Part shown: positions 19,818 through 29,247 of the stretch, in pieces
Layout of the letters: the number at the start of each line of letters is the position of its first letter
Position numbering within the stretch: position 1 is the first letter of the stretch
Source: an uncultured Prevotellaceae bacterium
GTDB lineage: Bacteria; Bacteroidota; Bacteroidia; Bacteroidales; Bacteroidaceae
Assembly: GCA_947307015.1 (NCBI GenBank)
Contig: CAMZHV010000002.1
Coordinates: forward strand, 1 to 64,000
DNA length: 64,000 nt
Direction: 5' to 3'
Program-made: the position numbers and the translations under genes
The notes under the pieces: generated by a model
What the model was told of the DNA's origin: nothing
Databases searched by the model: none
What the model saw: only the letters and a program-made list of their open reading frames with translations

Positions 19818-19852
19818 ATTGAAACAAACATCGAACATAAAACATAAAAACT

Positions 19853-21034
19853 ATGGTAAGTCACAACATCAATGCAAAAGGCTACTACGGCGAATTTGGT
19901 GGAGCGTATATCCCCGAGATACTCTACAAGACTGTAGAAGACCTGAAAAAACAGTACCTTGACATCATTGAAAGCGAGTCGTTTCAACAGGAGTACCACC
20001 AGCTGCTGCGCGACTACGTAGGACGCCCCAGCCCCCTGTACTATGCCCGTCGAATGAGCGAGCGCTACGGCTGTCGCCTCTACCTGAAGCGCGAGGACTT
20101 GAACCACACAGGAGCCCACAAGATTAACAACGCCATCGGACAGATCCTGTTAGCCCGTCGCATGGGCAAGACACGCATCATCGCCGAGACAGGCGCTGGA
20201 CAGCATGGGGTAGCCACGGCCACCGTCTGCGCTCTCATGGGTATGCCCTGCCGCGTGTATATGGGTGCAACGGATGTCGCTCGCCAGCATGTCAACGTTG
20301 AACGCATGAAGATGCTCGGCGCAGAGGTCTTCCCCGTTGAGAGCGGAAACAAGACGCTCAAGGACGCTACGAACGAGGCTATCCGTGACTGGTGTTGTCA
20401 TCCTGCTGATACGTTCTACATCATCGGCTCCACCGTAGGCCCGCATCCCTATCCCGATATGGTAGCACGCCTGCAAAGTGTTATCTCCAAGGAGATTAAG
20501 GCGCAGCTTATGGAACATGAGGGGCGTGATTACCCTGATTACTTGATGGCTTGTGTCGGTGGCGGTTCCAACGCTGCCGGCACCATCTACCATTACCTCG
20601 ATGACGAGCGTGTGCGCATCGCTCTCGGCGAAGCAGGCGGTCATGGCATTGATAGTGGCGAGACGGCAGCCACCATTCATTGCGGCACGCTCGGCATCAT
20701 CCATGGGGCACGCACGTTAGTCATGCAAACCGAGGACGGTCAGATCACAGAGCCCTACAGCATCTCTGCTGGTCTCGACTATCCGGGCATAGGCCCCCTG
20801 CACGCTTATCTCGCCAAAAGTGGCCGTGCCACGGTCATGGCCATCAATGACGACGAAGCGCTGGCAGCAGCCTACGAGCTGACGCGACTTGAAGGCATCA
20901 TCCCAGCTCTCGAGAGTGCCCATGCCTTAGCTATGCTCCCCAAGATGTCCTTCAAACCCACCGACCTCGTTGTCCTCACCGTCAGCGGTCGTGGCGACAA
21001 AGACCTCACCACCTATCTCCGCGAAATGAAATAA
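19853..21034 (+). CDS. trpB: Tryptophan synthase beta chain
   Basis: LKREDLNHTGAHKINNAIGQ, ETGAGQHGVATAT and CVGGGSNAAG motifs. Confidence 0.98.
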   Translation: MVSHNINAKGYYGEFGGAYIPEILYKTVEDLKKQYLDIIESESFQQEYHQLLRDYVGRPSPLYYARRMSERYGCRLYLKREDLNHTGAHKINNAIGQILLARRMGKTRIIAETGAGQHGVATATVCALMGMPCRVYMGATDVARQHVNVERMKMLGAEVFPVESGNKTLKDATNEAIRDWCCHPADTFYIIGSTVGPHPYPDMVARLQSVISKEIKAQLMEHEGRDYPDYLMACVGGGSNAAGTIYHYLDDERVRIALGEAGGHGIDSGETAATIHCGTLGIIHGARTLVMQTEDGQITEPYSISAGLDYPGIGPLHAYLAKSGRATVMAINDDEALAAAYELTRLEGIIPALESAHALAMLPKMSFKPTDLVVLTVSGRGDKDLTTYLREMK

Positions 21035-21084
21035 TTTTTCACTCCTCACTTTTCACTTTTCACTCTTTCATTTTTCACTCTTCT

Positions 21085-22479
21085 ATGTTCACCTACACGA
21101 CAACTACCCGCCAGATTCTTGGCGATCTCCATACGCCAGTCAGCGTTTATCTTCGCGTACGCGATCTCTATCCTCAGAGCGCGCTGATGGAGTCCAGTGA
21201 CTATCATGGCAACGACAATGCCCGTTCGTTCATCGCCCTCGAACCTCTCGCTTCTATCGCTATTGCGCATGGCACATCGACCATCACCCTTCCTGATAGC
21301 ACTACAATCGAGCAACCTTGTAATGCTTGCGACGACTGCGCAGCTTCGATTGAGGATTTCTTCTCGCGATTTGCCATCACAGGCGACAGTGCAGCGTATT
21401 GTGGGCTATATGGTTACACTACGTTCAATGCAGTTCGCTACTTTGAACAAATTCCTATCAAAGATGAGACGCAAGCCGAGCATGATGCACCAGACTTGCT
21501 GTATATCCTTTATAAATATGTCATTGTCTTCGACCATTTCAACAATACAATGACACTTGTCGAACTCCTCGCCGATGGTGAAAACGATCATCTTGACCGT
21601 CTCGTTCATCTATGCTTCGACGGCACAGCTAATGTCTATCCCTTCCACGCATACGGCGATGTCACCTCTACGCTTACCGACGACGAGCACCGTGCCAACA
21701 TCCGTCGAGGCATTCAGCACTGTCTGCGCGGTGATGTTTTCCAGATAGTGCTCTCGCGACGCTTCTGTCAGCGTTTCACGGGCGACGATTTCCAACTTTA
21801 TCGCGCCTTGCGTAGCATCAATCCCTCGCCTTATCTCTTCTACTTCGATTTCGGTGGTTTCCGTATCTTCGGCTCATCGCCCGAGACACATTGTCGTATC
21901 AGCGGCACCACGGCTTATATCGATCCCATTGCCGGCACTACCCGTCGCACAGGAAAAAGCGACGAGGACCTCCGCGCTGCCGAGTATCTTCGTGCCGACC
22001 CCAAGGAGAATGCCGAGCATGTGATGCTCGTGGATCTGGCGCGCAACGACCTCAGTCGCAACTGCCACGATGTTCGGGTGGAGTTCTTCAAGGATATGCA
22101 ATTCTATTCTCATGTCATTCATTTGGTGTCGCGCGTCAGTGGCACGTTGGACGAGGGGGCGTCGCCCATCAAGGCTTTCATCGACACTTTCCCAGCGGGT
22201 ACACTCTCAGGAGCACCTAAGGTACGCGCTATGCAGCTGATCTCGGAGATCGAGCCTCACAACCGCGGTGCCTATGGCGGATGTATAGGCTTCATCGGGC
22301 TTGATGGTTCGCTGAATCAGGCCATCACTATCCGAACTTTCGTCAGTCGCGGCGGAGAGCTGTGGTTCCAAGCCGGCGGTGGAATCGTGGCCAAAAGCGA
22401 TGTGGAATACGAGCTTCAGGAAGTCAACAACAAGCTCGGCGCTCTGCGACGTGCCATCATCGAAGCCGAGAAGCTTTAA
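21085..22479 (+). CDS. trpE: Anthranilate synthase component I
   Basis: LSRRFCQRF, GSSPETHCRI, IAGTTRRTG and HLVSRVSG.LD...DTFPAGTLSGAPKVRAM motifs. Confidence 0.97.
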   Translation: MFTYTTTTRQILGDLHTPVSVYLRVRDLYPQSALMESSDYHGNDNARSFIALEPLASIAIAHGTSTITLPDSTTIEQPCNACDDCAASIEDFFSRFAITGDSAAYCGLYGYTTFNAVRYFEQIPIKDETQAEHDAPDLLYILYKYVIVFDHFNNTMTLVELLADGENDHLDRLVHLCFDGTANVYPFHAYGDVTSTLTDDEHRANIRRGIQHCLRGDVFQIVLSRRFCQRFTGDDFQLYRALRSINPSPYLFYFDFGGFRIFGSSPETHCRISGTTAYIDPIAGTTRRTGKSDEDLRAAEYLRADPKENAEHVMLVDLARNDLSRNCHDVRVEFFKDMQFYSHVIHLVSRVSGTLDEGASPIKAFIDTFPAGTLSGAPKVRAMQLISEIEPHNRGAYGGCIGFIGLDGSLNQAITIRTFVSRGGELWFQAGGGIVAKSDVEYELQEVNNKLGALRRAIIEAEKL

Positions 22480-22513
22480 TGGTTAAATGTATAATTGATA
22501 AAAGATTACTACA

Positions 22514-23095
22514 ATGCATACATCTAAGTCAATTTCTGTTGTCATCATTGATAACTACGACAGCTTCACCTTCAATCTCCAACATCTTGTGAAGCAACTC
22601 GGTGCCTCATGCACTACTCTCCGCAACGACCAGTTCCAGCTCTCCGATCTCGAGGCATACGACAAGATCCTTCTCTCACCGGGTCCCGGCATTCCCTCTG
22701 AGGCAGGTCTGCTGCTTGAAGTTATTCGTGCCTATGCCGACAAGAAACCCATTCTCGGCGTTTGCTTAGGTCATCAAGCCATTGGTGAGGCTTTTGGCGC
22801 TCGTCTGGAGAATCTCACAGATGTCTTTCACGGTGTGCAGACACCCATTCACGTGACAGCCGACGACTACCTCTTCGCGGGTCTCCCTTCCGAGATCTCC
22901 GTGGGGCGTTACCACTCGTGGGTGGTCTCACAAGAGAACTTCCCAGACTGCCTCGAGGTGACGGCCGTGAGCGATGAAGGACAAATCATGGCTCTTCGTC
23001 ATCGCACGCTCGACATCCGCGGTATTCAGTTCCATCCCGAGAGCGTTCTCACGTTAGAGGGAGCGGCTATCATCCACCATTGGATTAAACACTAA
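22514..23095 (+). CDS. trpG: Anthranilate synthase glutamine amidotransferase component
   Basis: IDNYDSFTFNLQHLV, LSPGPGIPSEAG, GVCLGHQAIGEAFG and GIQFHPESVLT motifs. Confidence 0.97.
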   Translation: MHTSKSISVVIIDNYDSFTFNLQHLVKQLGASCTTLRNDQFQLSDLEAYDKILLSPGPGIPSEAGLLLEVIRAYADKKPILGVCLGHQAIGEAFGARLENLTDVFHGVQTPIHVTADDYLFAGLPSEISVGRYHSWVVSQENFPDCLEVTAVSDEGQIMALRHRTLDIRGIQFHPESVLTLEGAAIIHHWIKH

Positions 23096-23116
23096 TTCTT
23101 TACATATTATCTCATT

Positions 23117-24112
23117 ATGAAACACGTCCTTTCCCGCCTTCTTACTGGCGAGACCCTCACTCGCGAAGAAACACGTAGTCTGATGATTAACATCACCCGT
23201 GAGCAATACAATGACATTCAGATTGCCGCCCTCCTTACTGCAATCCAGATGCGCGGCGCTACCGTCGACGAGCTTCTCGGCTTCCGCGACGGCCTCCTTG
23301 AGACAGGTCTCTACATAGACCTCTCGGACTTCAACACCCTTGATATCGTCGGCACTGGCGGCGACCAAAAGAACACATTCAACATCTCCACTTGTTCCGC
23401 CTTCGTCATCGCAGGAGCAGGCTATAAGGTCAGCAAGCATGGCAATGGTGCCAGCACTTCCGTCAGTGGAGCCAGCAACGTCCTGCAAGCTCACGGCGTA
23501 CGCTTCACAGCCGATGCCGACACCCTCCGTCGCAGCCTCGATGAGGCAGGTATCTGCTACTTCCACGCGCCTCTCTTCGCTTATGGCATGAAGTTTGTGG
23601 GACCCGCCCGCAAGGCTCTTGGCGTCCCCACCTGCTTCAATCTCCTCGGTCCCCTCGTCAACCCCTGCCATCCTCGCAACTCTCTCCATGGCACTGCCAA
23701 CCAAAGTCAGCTGCGTCTTTACACCAGTATACACCAACGTATCGGCGACAACTTTGGCGTTGTCACCAGCTACGACGGTTACGATGAGATATCCCTTACC
23801 AGTGGTTTCAAGTTTATCACCAACCACTTCGAGAAGGTCTTTACGCCCAAAGACTTAGGCATGAACTACGTTGAACCCTCTGACATCTACGGCGGCGACA
23901 CCATTGATGAAGCCAAACGTATCTTTGACAGCGTGCTCGAAGGCACCAGCACAGAAGCCCAGAAGTCTGTCATCCTCGCCAACGCCGCCTGTGGCATCAG
24001 CGTCCTCGACCGCAACCTCAGCATTGACGAGTCCATCGCCCTTGCCCGTGAATCCCTCGACAGTGGTCGTGCCCTCGCCTCCTTCAAAAAGTTCCTCGAA
24101 ATCAACTCCTGA
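23117..24112 (+). CDS. trpD: Anthranilate phosphoribosyltransferase
   Basis: DIVGTGGDQKNTFNIST, KHGNGASTSVSG and NLLGPLVNP motifs. Confidence 0.97.
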   Translation: MKHVLSRLLTGETLTREETRSLMINITREQYNDIQIAALLTAIQMRGATVDELLGFRDGLLETGLYIDLSDFNTLDIVGTGGDQKNTFNISTCSAFVIAGAGYKVSKHGNGASTSVSGASNVLQAHGVRFTADADTLRRSLDEAGICYFHAPLFAYGMKFVGPARKALGVPTCFNLLGPLVNPCHPRNSLHGTANQSQLRLYTSIHQRIGDNFGVVTSYDGYDEISLTSGFKFITNHFEKVFTPKDLGMNYVEPSDIYGGDTIDEAKRIFDSVLEGTSTEAQKSVILANAACGISVLDRNLSIDESIALARESLDSGRALASFKKFLEINS

Positions 24113-24116
24113 CCCC

Positions 24117-24860
24117 ATGTCCGATATTCTCCAAACCATCATTGCCCATAAGCGCAGCGAGCTTGAAAACAGCCGCGCTCCAAAACCTTCCCTCCGCGAA
24201 GCACTCCTTGCCAGCCCCACCGGCATCATCGCTGAATTCAAGCGCCGCTCGCCCTCAAAGGGATGGATCAACAAAGACGCCTCACCTGTCGTCGTGCCCC
24301 TCGGCTACCAGCAAGCTGGTGCCGCTGCTTTGAGTATCCTCACCGACGAGCATTTCTTTGGCGGCCATGACAGTTTCATTGTCGAGGCCAGTCGTTCAGG
24401 TGTCACTCTCCCCATTCTCTACAAGAATTTTGTCATCGATGAGCAACAGCTCTATGATGCCCTCTACTGCGGTGCCTCCGCTGTGCTGCTCATCGCCGCC
24501 TGCCTCACCCTCGAAGAATGTTCTACGATGATGAACCGCGCCCACGCCCTCGGCCTTGAAGTTCTTCTTGAGATACACAGCGAGAACGAGCTGGCATACA
24601 CCGAACTGCCAGCCGACTGCATCGGTGTCAACAACCGCAACCTCGGCACCTTCGTCACCGACGTCCAGAACTCCTTCCGCTTGGTAGAGCGCTTGCCACG
24701 TGATCGAGTGCTCGTCAGCGAGAGCGGTATTAGCGACCCTGCCGTCATCCGTGAACTGCGCAGGGCTGGCTTCCGTGGTTTCCTCATCGGAGAGACCTTC
24801 ATGCGCGAGGCTGATCCTGCTGCCGCTCTTTCCCAATTCATAAATACTATTAATTCTTAA
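24117..24860 (+). CDS. trpC: Indole-3-glycerol-phosphate synthase
   Basis: IIAEFKRRSPSKGWI, SILTDEHFFGG, IGVNNRNLGTF and SESGI motifs; true start ATG 24117 lies inside the longer supplied ORF. Confidence 0.96.
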   Translation: MSDILQTIIAHKRSELENSRAPKPSLREALLASPTGIIAEFKRRSPSKGWINKDASPVVVPLGYQQAGAAALSILTDEHFFGGHDSFIVEASRSGVTLPILYKNFVIDEQQLYDALYCGASAVLLIAACLTLEECSTMMNRAHALGLEVLLEIHSENELAYTELPADCIGVNNRNLGTFVTDVQNSFRLVERLPRDRVLVSESGISDPAVIRELRRAGFRGFLIGETFMREADPAAALSQFINTINS

Positions 24861-24869
24861 CTCTCAACT

Positions 24870-25487
24870 ATGTTCCTCAAAGTCTGCGGTATGCGCGATG
24901 CCGAGAATATCTGCGCAGTGGAGCAGTTGGGTGTCGACTGGATGGGCTTCATCTTTTGGTCAAAATCCTCACGCTACGTCAGTGAACCGCCCGCTTATCT
25001 GCCCTCCCGTGCCCATCGCGTCGGTGTCTTCGTCGATGCTACCTTAGAAGATATATGCGCGCACGTGCGCAGCTATGGTCTTCATCTTATTCAACTGCAC
25101 GGTCATGAGTCACCAGCTTTCTGCCGTGAGGTTCGTTCTGCTTGTGAAGATTCTGTTGCCATCATCAAGGCTTTTGCTATTACCACGCCTAAAGGCTTGG
25201 AAGCTGTCAACGCTTACGAGGGCATAGCCAACTATTTCCTTTTTGATACGCGCAGCTCTCTTCCTGGCGGAAGCGGTCAACAATTCGATTGGAGCATCCT
25301 TGACGCCTACGACGGCACGACGCCCTTTCTGCTCAGTGGCGGAATAGGTCCCGATGATCTCGACCGTCTTCTCGCTTTCCACCACCCTCGTCTCCTTGGC
25401 TTCGACCTCAATTCCCGCTTCGAGTCCGCACCCGCCTTCAAAGACCTTTCCCTTCTCACCCCTTTCCTCAAGGCTTTAAAATCATAG
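24870..25487 (+). CDS. trpF: Phosphoribosylanthranilate isomerase
   Basis: LKVCGMRDAENI, QLHGHESP and LSGGIGPDD motifs. Confidence 0.94.
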   Translation: MFLKVCGMRDAENICAVEQLGVDWMGFIFWSKSSRYVSEPPAYLPSRAHRVGVFVDATLEDICAHVRSYGLHLIQLHGHESPAFCREVRSACEDSVAIIKAFAITTPKGLEAVNAYEGIANYFLFDTRSSLPGGSGQQFDWSILDAYDGTTPFLLSGGIGPDDLDRLLAFHHPRLLGFDLNSRFESAPAFKDLSLLTPFLKALKS

Positions 25488-25568
25488 CCCACAACATTAA
25501 TTTTCACAATCCTGTTGGGCGTAGCGTGTATCCTTGCGCCTCCCTCCAACTCTCCAATACCTCTCATT

Positions 25569-26342
25569 ATGAATCGCATTTCTACCCTTTTCTCAACAAA
25601 ACCCTCTGGCATTCTCTCCCTCTATTTCTGTGCTGGTCATCCTACCCTCGATGCCACCGCTACGATCATCCGTACCCTCGCCCGTCGAGGTATTGACATG
25701 ATAGAGATTGGCATTCCTTTCAGCGACCCCATGGCCGACGGTCCGGTCATTCAAGACGCAGCCACGAAAGCTCTGCGTAATGGCATGACGCTGCGCACGC
25801 TCTTCAACCAGCTCGCTGACATCCGTCATGATGTCTCTATCCCTCTCATTCTCATGGGCTATCTGAATCCCATCATCCAGTTCGGCATCGAACCCTTTTG
25901 TCAGCGTTGTGCCGAAGTCGGCATCAACGGCGTCATCATCCCCGACCTGCCCTTTCAGGACTACCTCGACAGCTTTAAACCCGTTGCCGACCGCTATGAC
26001 TTGCGCGTTATTATGCTCATCACACCTGAAACCAGCGACGAGCGCATTCGTCTCATTGACGACCACACAGATGGCTTCATCTATATGGTCTCATCTGCGG
26101 CCACTACAGGTGCCCAGCGTTCCTTCGACGAACAGAAGCAGGCTTATTTTAGTCATGTTGACAGCCTCCACTTGCACAATCCCCGCATGATAGGCTTCGG
26201 CATCAGCAACCGTCAGACGCTGGCCGCCGCACAGCAGGCAGCAGCTGGCGCCATTATCGGCTCCAAGTTCGTCAGTCTCCTCGATGAGACAGGTGATGTC
26301 GACAGCGCCCTCACCCGCCTCTACGAAGCGATAGAACAATAG
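25569..26342 (+). CDS. trpA: Tryptophan synthase alpha chain
   Basis: DMIEIGIPFSDPMADGPVIQ, GYLNPIIQFG and GVIIPDLPFQD motifs; ATG 25569 preferred over 25515. Confidence 0.96.
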   Translation: MNRISTLFSTKPSGILSLYFCAGHPTLDATATIIRTLARRGIDMIEIGIPFSDPMADGPVIQDAATKALRNGMTLRTLFNQLADIRHDVSIPLILMGYLNPIIQFGIEPFCQRCAEVGINGVIIPDLPFQDYLDSFKPVADRYDLRVIMLITPETSDERIRLIDDHTDGFIYMVSSAATTGAQRSFDEQKQAYFSHVDSLHLHNPRMIGFGISNRQTLAAAQQAAAGAIIGSKFVSLLDETGDVDSALTRLYEAIEQ

Positions 26343-26345
26343 TCT

Positions 26346-27005
26346 CTATTTCTCAAAGTGTTGGTAGTCCTTCACATTGCGCCACGATCCGCCCCATGTG
26401 AAGCCATGCTCTTTGAAGAGTCGGTAAGCTAAATCCTTCTTACCAATCTTATGCTCGAATCGATAGTTCCTGTTTACGAAGGCTGTGCCTGCTTTGGGCT
26501 TAACAATAGTCTTACCGCTCTTCTTCCGTACGTATGGGTTCTGTAAAGGGTTGAGATCTATTGCCATTCCCTTAGCGTGCTTCGATAGTTGTGTGCTACC
26601 CTCGATAGGACGGAAACAGAAGCAGGAAGTGTTGTTGGCCGTCATTGAGCGCTCGTCGTCGGCACCGAAGTCATCAATGAGCCGTATACTGGCGATAGGA
26701 TAGCGAGCTTCATATAGCTGTCGGAAGATGTCCAGCAGTTCGTCGGCGATAGCCTGGTTGCACACCAGTTCCCCTTGTCGCGTGATGCCTTCGAAGTCGT
26801 AATACAGCACTTGCAGATAGCGTAAATCCGTGCGATGCACTCCCGCCTGCATGGCTTCATGCTCAGGGAACGATACGCCTCGCATCCGAGCAAACACGGA
26901 GTCGGGGATGGGTAAGGAACGAAACGATTGCTGCGACCATGCCGACAGCGTAAACAGCAATGTAATAGCCACTGCTAAGTGCTTTTTTATACCTTCAATC
27001 ATCAT
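26346..27005 (-). CDS. M15-family peptidase-like (D-Ala-D-Ala carboxypeptidase type) secreted protein
   Basis: STQLSKHAKGMAIDLNPLQNPYV and HGFTWGGSWRNVKDYQHFE motifs. Confidence 0.88.
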   Translation of the reverse strand: MMIEGIKKHLAVAITLLFTLSAWSQQSFRSLPIPDSVFARMRGVSFPEHEAMQAGVHRTDLRYLQVLYYDFEGITRQGELVCNQAIADELLDIFRQLYEARYPIASIRLIDDFGADDERSMTANNTSCFCFRPIEGSTQLSKHAKGMAIDLNPLQNPYVRKKSGKTIVKPKAGTAFVNRNYRFEHKIGKKDLAYRLFKEHGFTWGGSWRNVKDYQHFEK

Positions 27006-27084
27006 TTTCTTGCTTTAAAGCGCGCAAAAGTACGAATAATTCATTAATTTTGCCCCAAAATAACACAATTTTTAATAGAAAACG

Positions 27085-28710
27085 ATGAAAAAATACCTCT
27101 TTCTCCTCGCTTGGCTGCTGCCGATCAAGGGCATGGCCTGCACAAATCTCATTGTCGGCAAGGGTGCCTCTGCCGATGGTTCCGTGATGATTACATACGC
27201 TGCCGATGACTATGGCTCCTACGGCTACCTTCATTTCTACCCTGCTGGTCACCATAAAGCAGGTGAAATGCGCGCACTCTACGACTACGAGACCAACAAT
27301 TACCTCGGCGAGATACCTGAAGTGGAGTACACTTACGGCGTCATTGGGCAGATTAACGACCAGCAGGTTAGCATCATGGAGACGACCTTCGGCGGTCGTG
27401 AGGAATTGGCCGACAGCACGGGTCTCTTCGACTACGGTAGCCTGATGTATGTCACACTCCAGCGCGCCAAAAGTGCGCGCGAGGCCATAGATGTCTGGAC
27501 GAAGCTCGTCGAGACCTACGGCTACCGCTCCGAAGGCGAGAGCATCACCATCGCTGATGCCAACGAGGTATGGGTGTTGGAAATGGTGGGCAAGGGCCCT
27601 GGGCGCAAAGGTGCTGTCTGGGTGGCGCTGCGCTTGCCCGACGACTGCATCACGGGACATGCCAACCAGTCGCGCATCACCACCTTCCCGCTGAAGGATA
27701 AGGCAAACTGCCTCTACGCCAAGGATGTCATCTCTTTCGCACGCGAAAAGGGTTACTTCAACGGCAAGGATGCAGAGTTTTCATTCCGTGATGCTTATGC
27801 GCCTAATGACTTTAGCGCTCGTCGCATTTGCGAGGCACGTGTGTGGAGCTTCTTCAACCGTTGTGCAGCAGGCATGGACAAGTACATCCCTTATATCCTT
27901 GGTAAGGACAATGGCACCGAGGAGATGCCCTGGTGCATACGTCCCGACCGTCCCGTCTCGCTCAACGACCTCAAGCAAGCCATGCGCGACCATTTCGAGG
28001 GTACACCTCTGGAGATGACAGTGGATCTTGGCGCAGGTCCTTACGAAGCGCCTTATCGTCCTACCCCGCTTTACTATGAGGTCGATGGAAAAAAATACTT
28101 CAACGAGCGTCCAATCTCCACCCAGCAGACGGCTGTGACCTATCTTGCTCAACTCCGTTCGTGGCTGCCCAACCACATCGGCGGTGTGCTCTGGTGCGGT
28201 TTCGACGATGGCAATATGGTGCCTTACGCCCCCATCTACTGCTGCTCCACGATTTGCCCCGAGGCTTACGCTGAGAAGACCGCCGACCCCTTCACCTTCT
28301 CCAGCAAGAGTGCCTACTGGATGCAGAATGCCCTCTCCAACTTTGTCTACCCGCGCTATTCCCAGCTCTTTCCTGAGCTCCAGCGCGCCCGCGACGCCCT
28401 CGACAGCGACTTCGAACGGATGCAGGCACAGGTTGAGAAGGAAGCAGCTGCGATGAATGAGGCTGAAGCTGTCGGCCATCTCACGGCCTACACCTCCCGT
28501 GCTGCAGGTCTGATGATGGATCGCTGGCGCCAGCTTTTCGAACGCATCATTGTGAAATACAATGATATGATTGAGAAACCCGAGACCGAGGATGGCCAGT
28601 ACAAGAAAACCGCTGGTGGTGATCACGTCCCCGTCATCCGTCCCGGCTATCCCGATCGTTATAAGCGCGCTGTCATCCAAGCCACTGGTGACCGTTATTT
28701 AGTGCCTTGA
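27085..28710 (+). CDS. C69-family dipeptidase
   Basis: N-terminal nucleophile Cys in MACTNLIVGKGASADGSVMITYAADDYG; YGVIGQINDQQVSIMETTFGGREEL. Confidence 0.92.
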   Translation: MKKYLFLLAWLLPIKGMACTNLIVGKGASADGSVMITYAADDYGSYGYLHFYPAGHHKAGEMRALYDYETNNYLGEIPEVEYTYGVIGQINDQQVSIMETTFGGREELADSTGLFDYGSLMYVTLQRAKSAREAIDVWTKLVETYGYRSEGESITIADANEVWVLEMVGKGPGRKGAVWVALRLPDDCITGHANQSRITTFPLKDKANCLYAKDVISFAREKGYFNGKDAEFSFRDAYAPNDFSARRICEARVWSFFNRCAAGMDKYIPYILGKDNGTEEMPWCIRPDRPVSLNDLKQAMRDHFEGTPLEMTVDLGAGPYEAPYRPTPLYYEVDGKKYFNERPISTQQTAVTYLAQLRSWLPNHIGGVLWCGFDDGNMVPYAPIYCCSTICPEAYAEKTADPFTFSSKSAYWMQNALSNFVYPRYSQLFPELQRARDALDSDFERMQAQVEKEAAAMNEAEAVGHLTAYTSRAAGLMMDRWRQLFERIIVKYNDMIEKPETEDGQYKKTAGGDHVPVIRPGYPDRYKRAVIQATGDRYLVP

Positions 28711-28749
28711 ACACAAAGCTGGAATAACGTTTTGTGCAAACGAATACAA

Positions 28750-29247
28750 ATGGAACAGACCTTCTCATATCCTACAACCCTGTCGAAGGCAGAGCGCTAT
28801 GCTGCCTTCCTCGTCGACTATCGCCTGCTCATCGATGGTGAGGATGACCATATCAGCCTTCTTGCCAACACCACAGCTGCCCTTCGCGAAGCCTTTGGCT
28901 TCTTCTGGGTTGGCTTCTATCTCGTCCACGATACAGACTGGCTGCACCTTGGTCCCTTTCAGGGGCCTGTAGCCTGTACGCGCATCCGTCGCGGTCGTGG
29001 CGTCTGCGGCACTGCATGGGCAGAGGAGCGCACTGTCCTCGTTCCAGATGTTGACCAGTTCCCCGGTCACATTGCCTGTAGTTCCGCCTCCCGTTCCGAA
29101 ATCGTTGTTCCCCTTATCGATAATCAAGCTAATGTCTTCGGTGTCCTCGACATCGACAGCGATCGTCTCAATGACTTCGACGACTGTGACCGCAGCGGCC
29201 TCGAAGCTATTGTCGCTGCCTTGCTGTTGCAATTATCGTCTTATTGA
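28750..29247 (+). CDS. GAF-domain free methionine-(R)-sulfoxide reductase-like protein
   Basis: FFWVGFYLV, LGPFQGPVACTRIRRGRGVCGTAW, SRSEIVVPL and GVLDIDSD motifs. Confidence 0.9.
   Translation: MEQTFSYPTTLSKAERYAAFLVDYRLLIDGEDDHISLLANTTAALREAFGFFWVGFYLVHDTDWLHLGPFQGPVACTRIRRGRGVCGTAWAEERTVLVPDVDQFPGHIACSSASRSEIVVPLIDNQANVFGVLDIDSDRLNDFDDCDRSGLEAIVAALLLQLSSY

Noticed and set aside
23871-24116. N-terminal extension of TrpC in the supplied ORF (23871..24860)
   Set aside because: Overlaps trpD out of frame; ATG at 24117 gives a normal TrpC start (MSDILQTIIAHKRSELE).
25515-25568. N-terminal extension of TrpA (MGVACILAPPSNSPIPLI)
   Set aside because: ATG 25569 yields the typical TrpA start MNRISTLFSTKPSGILSLYFCAGHPTLDAT; the upstream part is unlikely to be coding.
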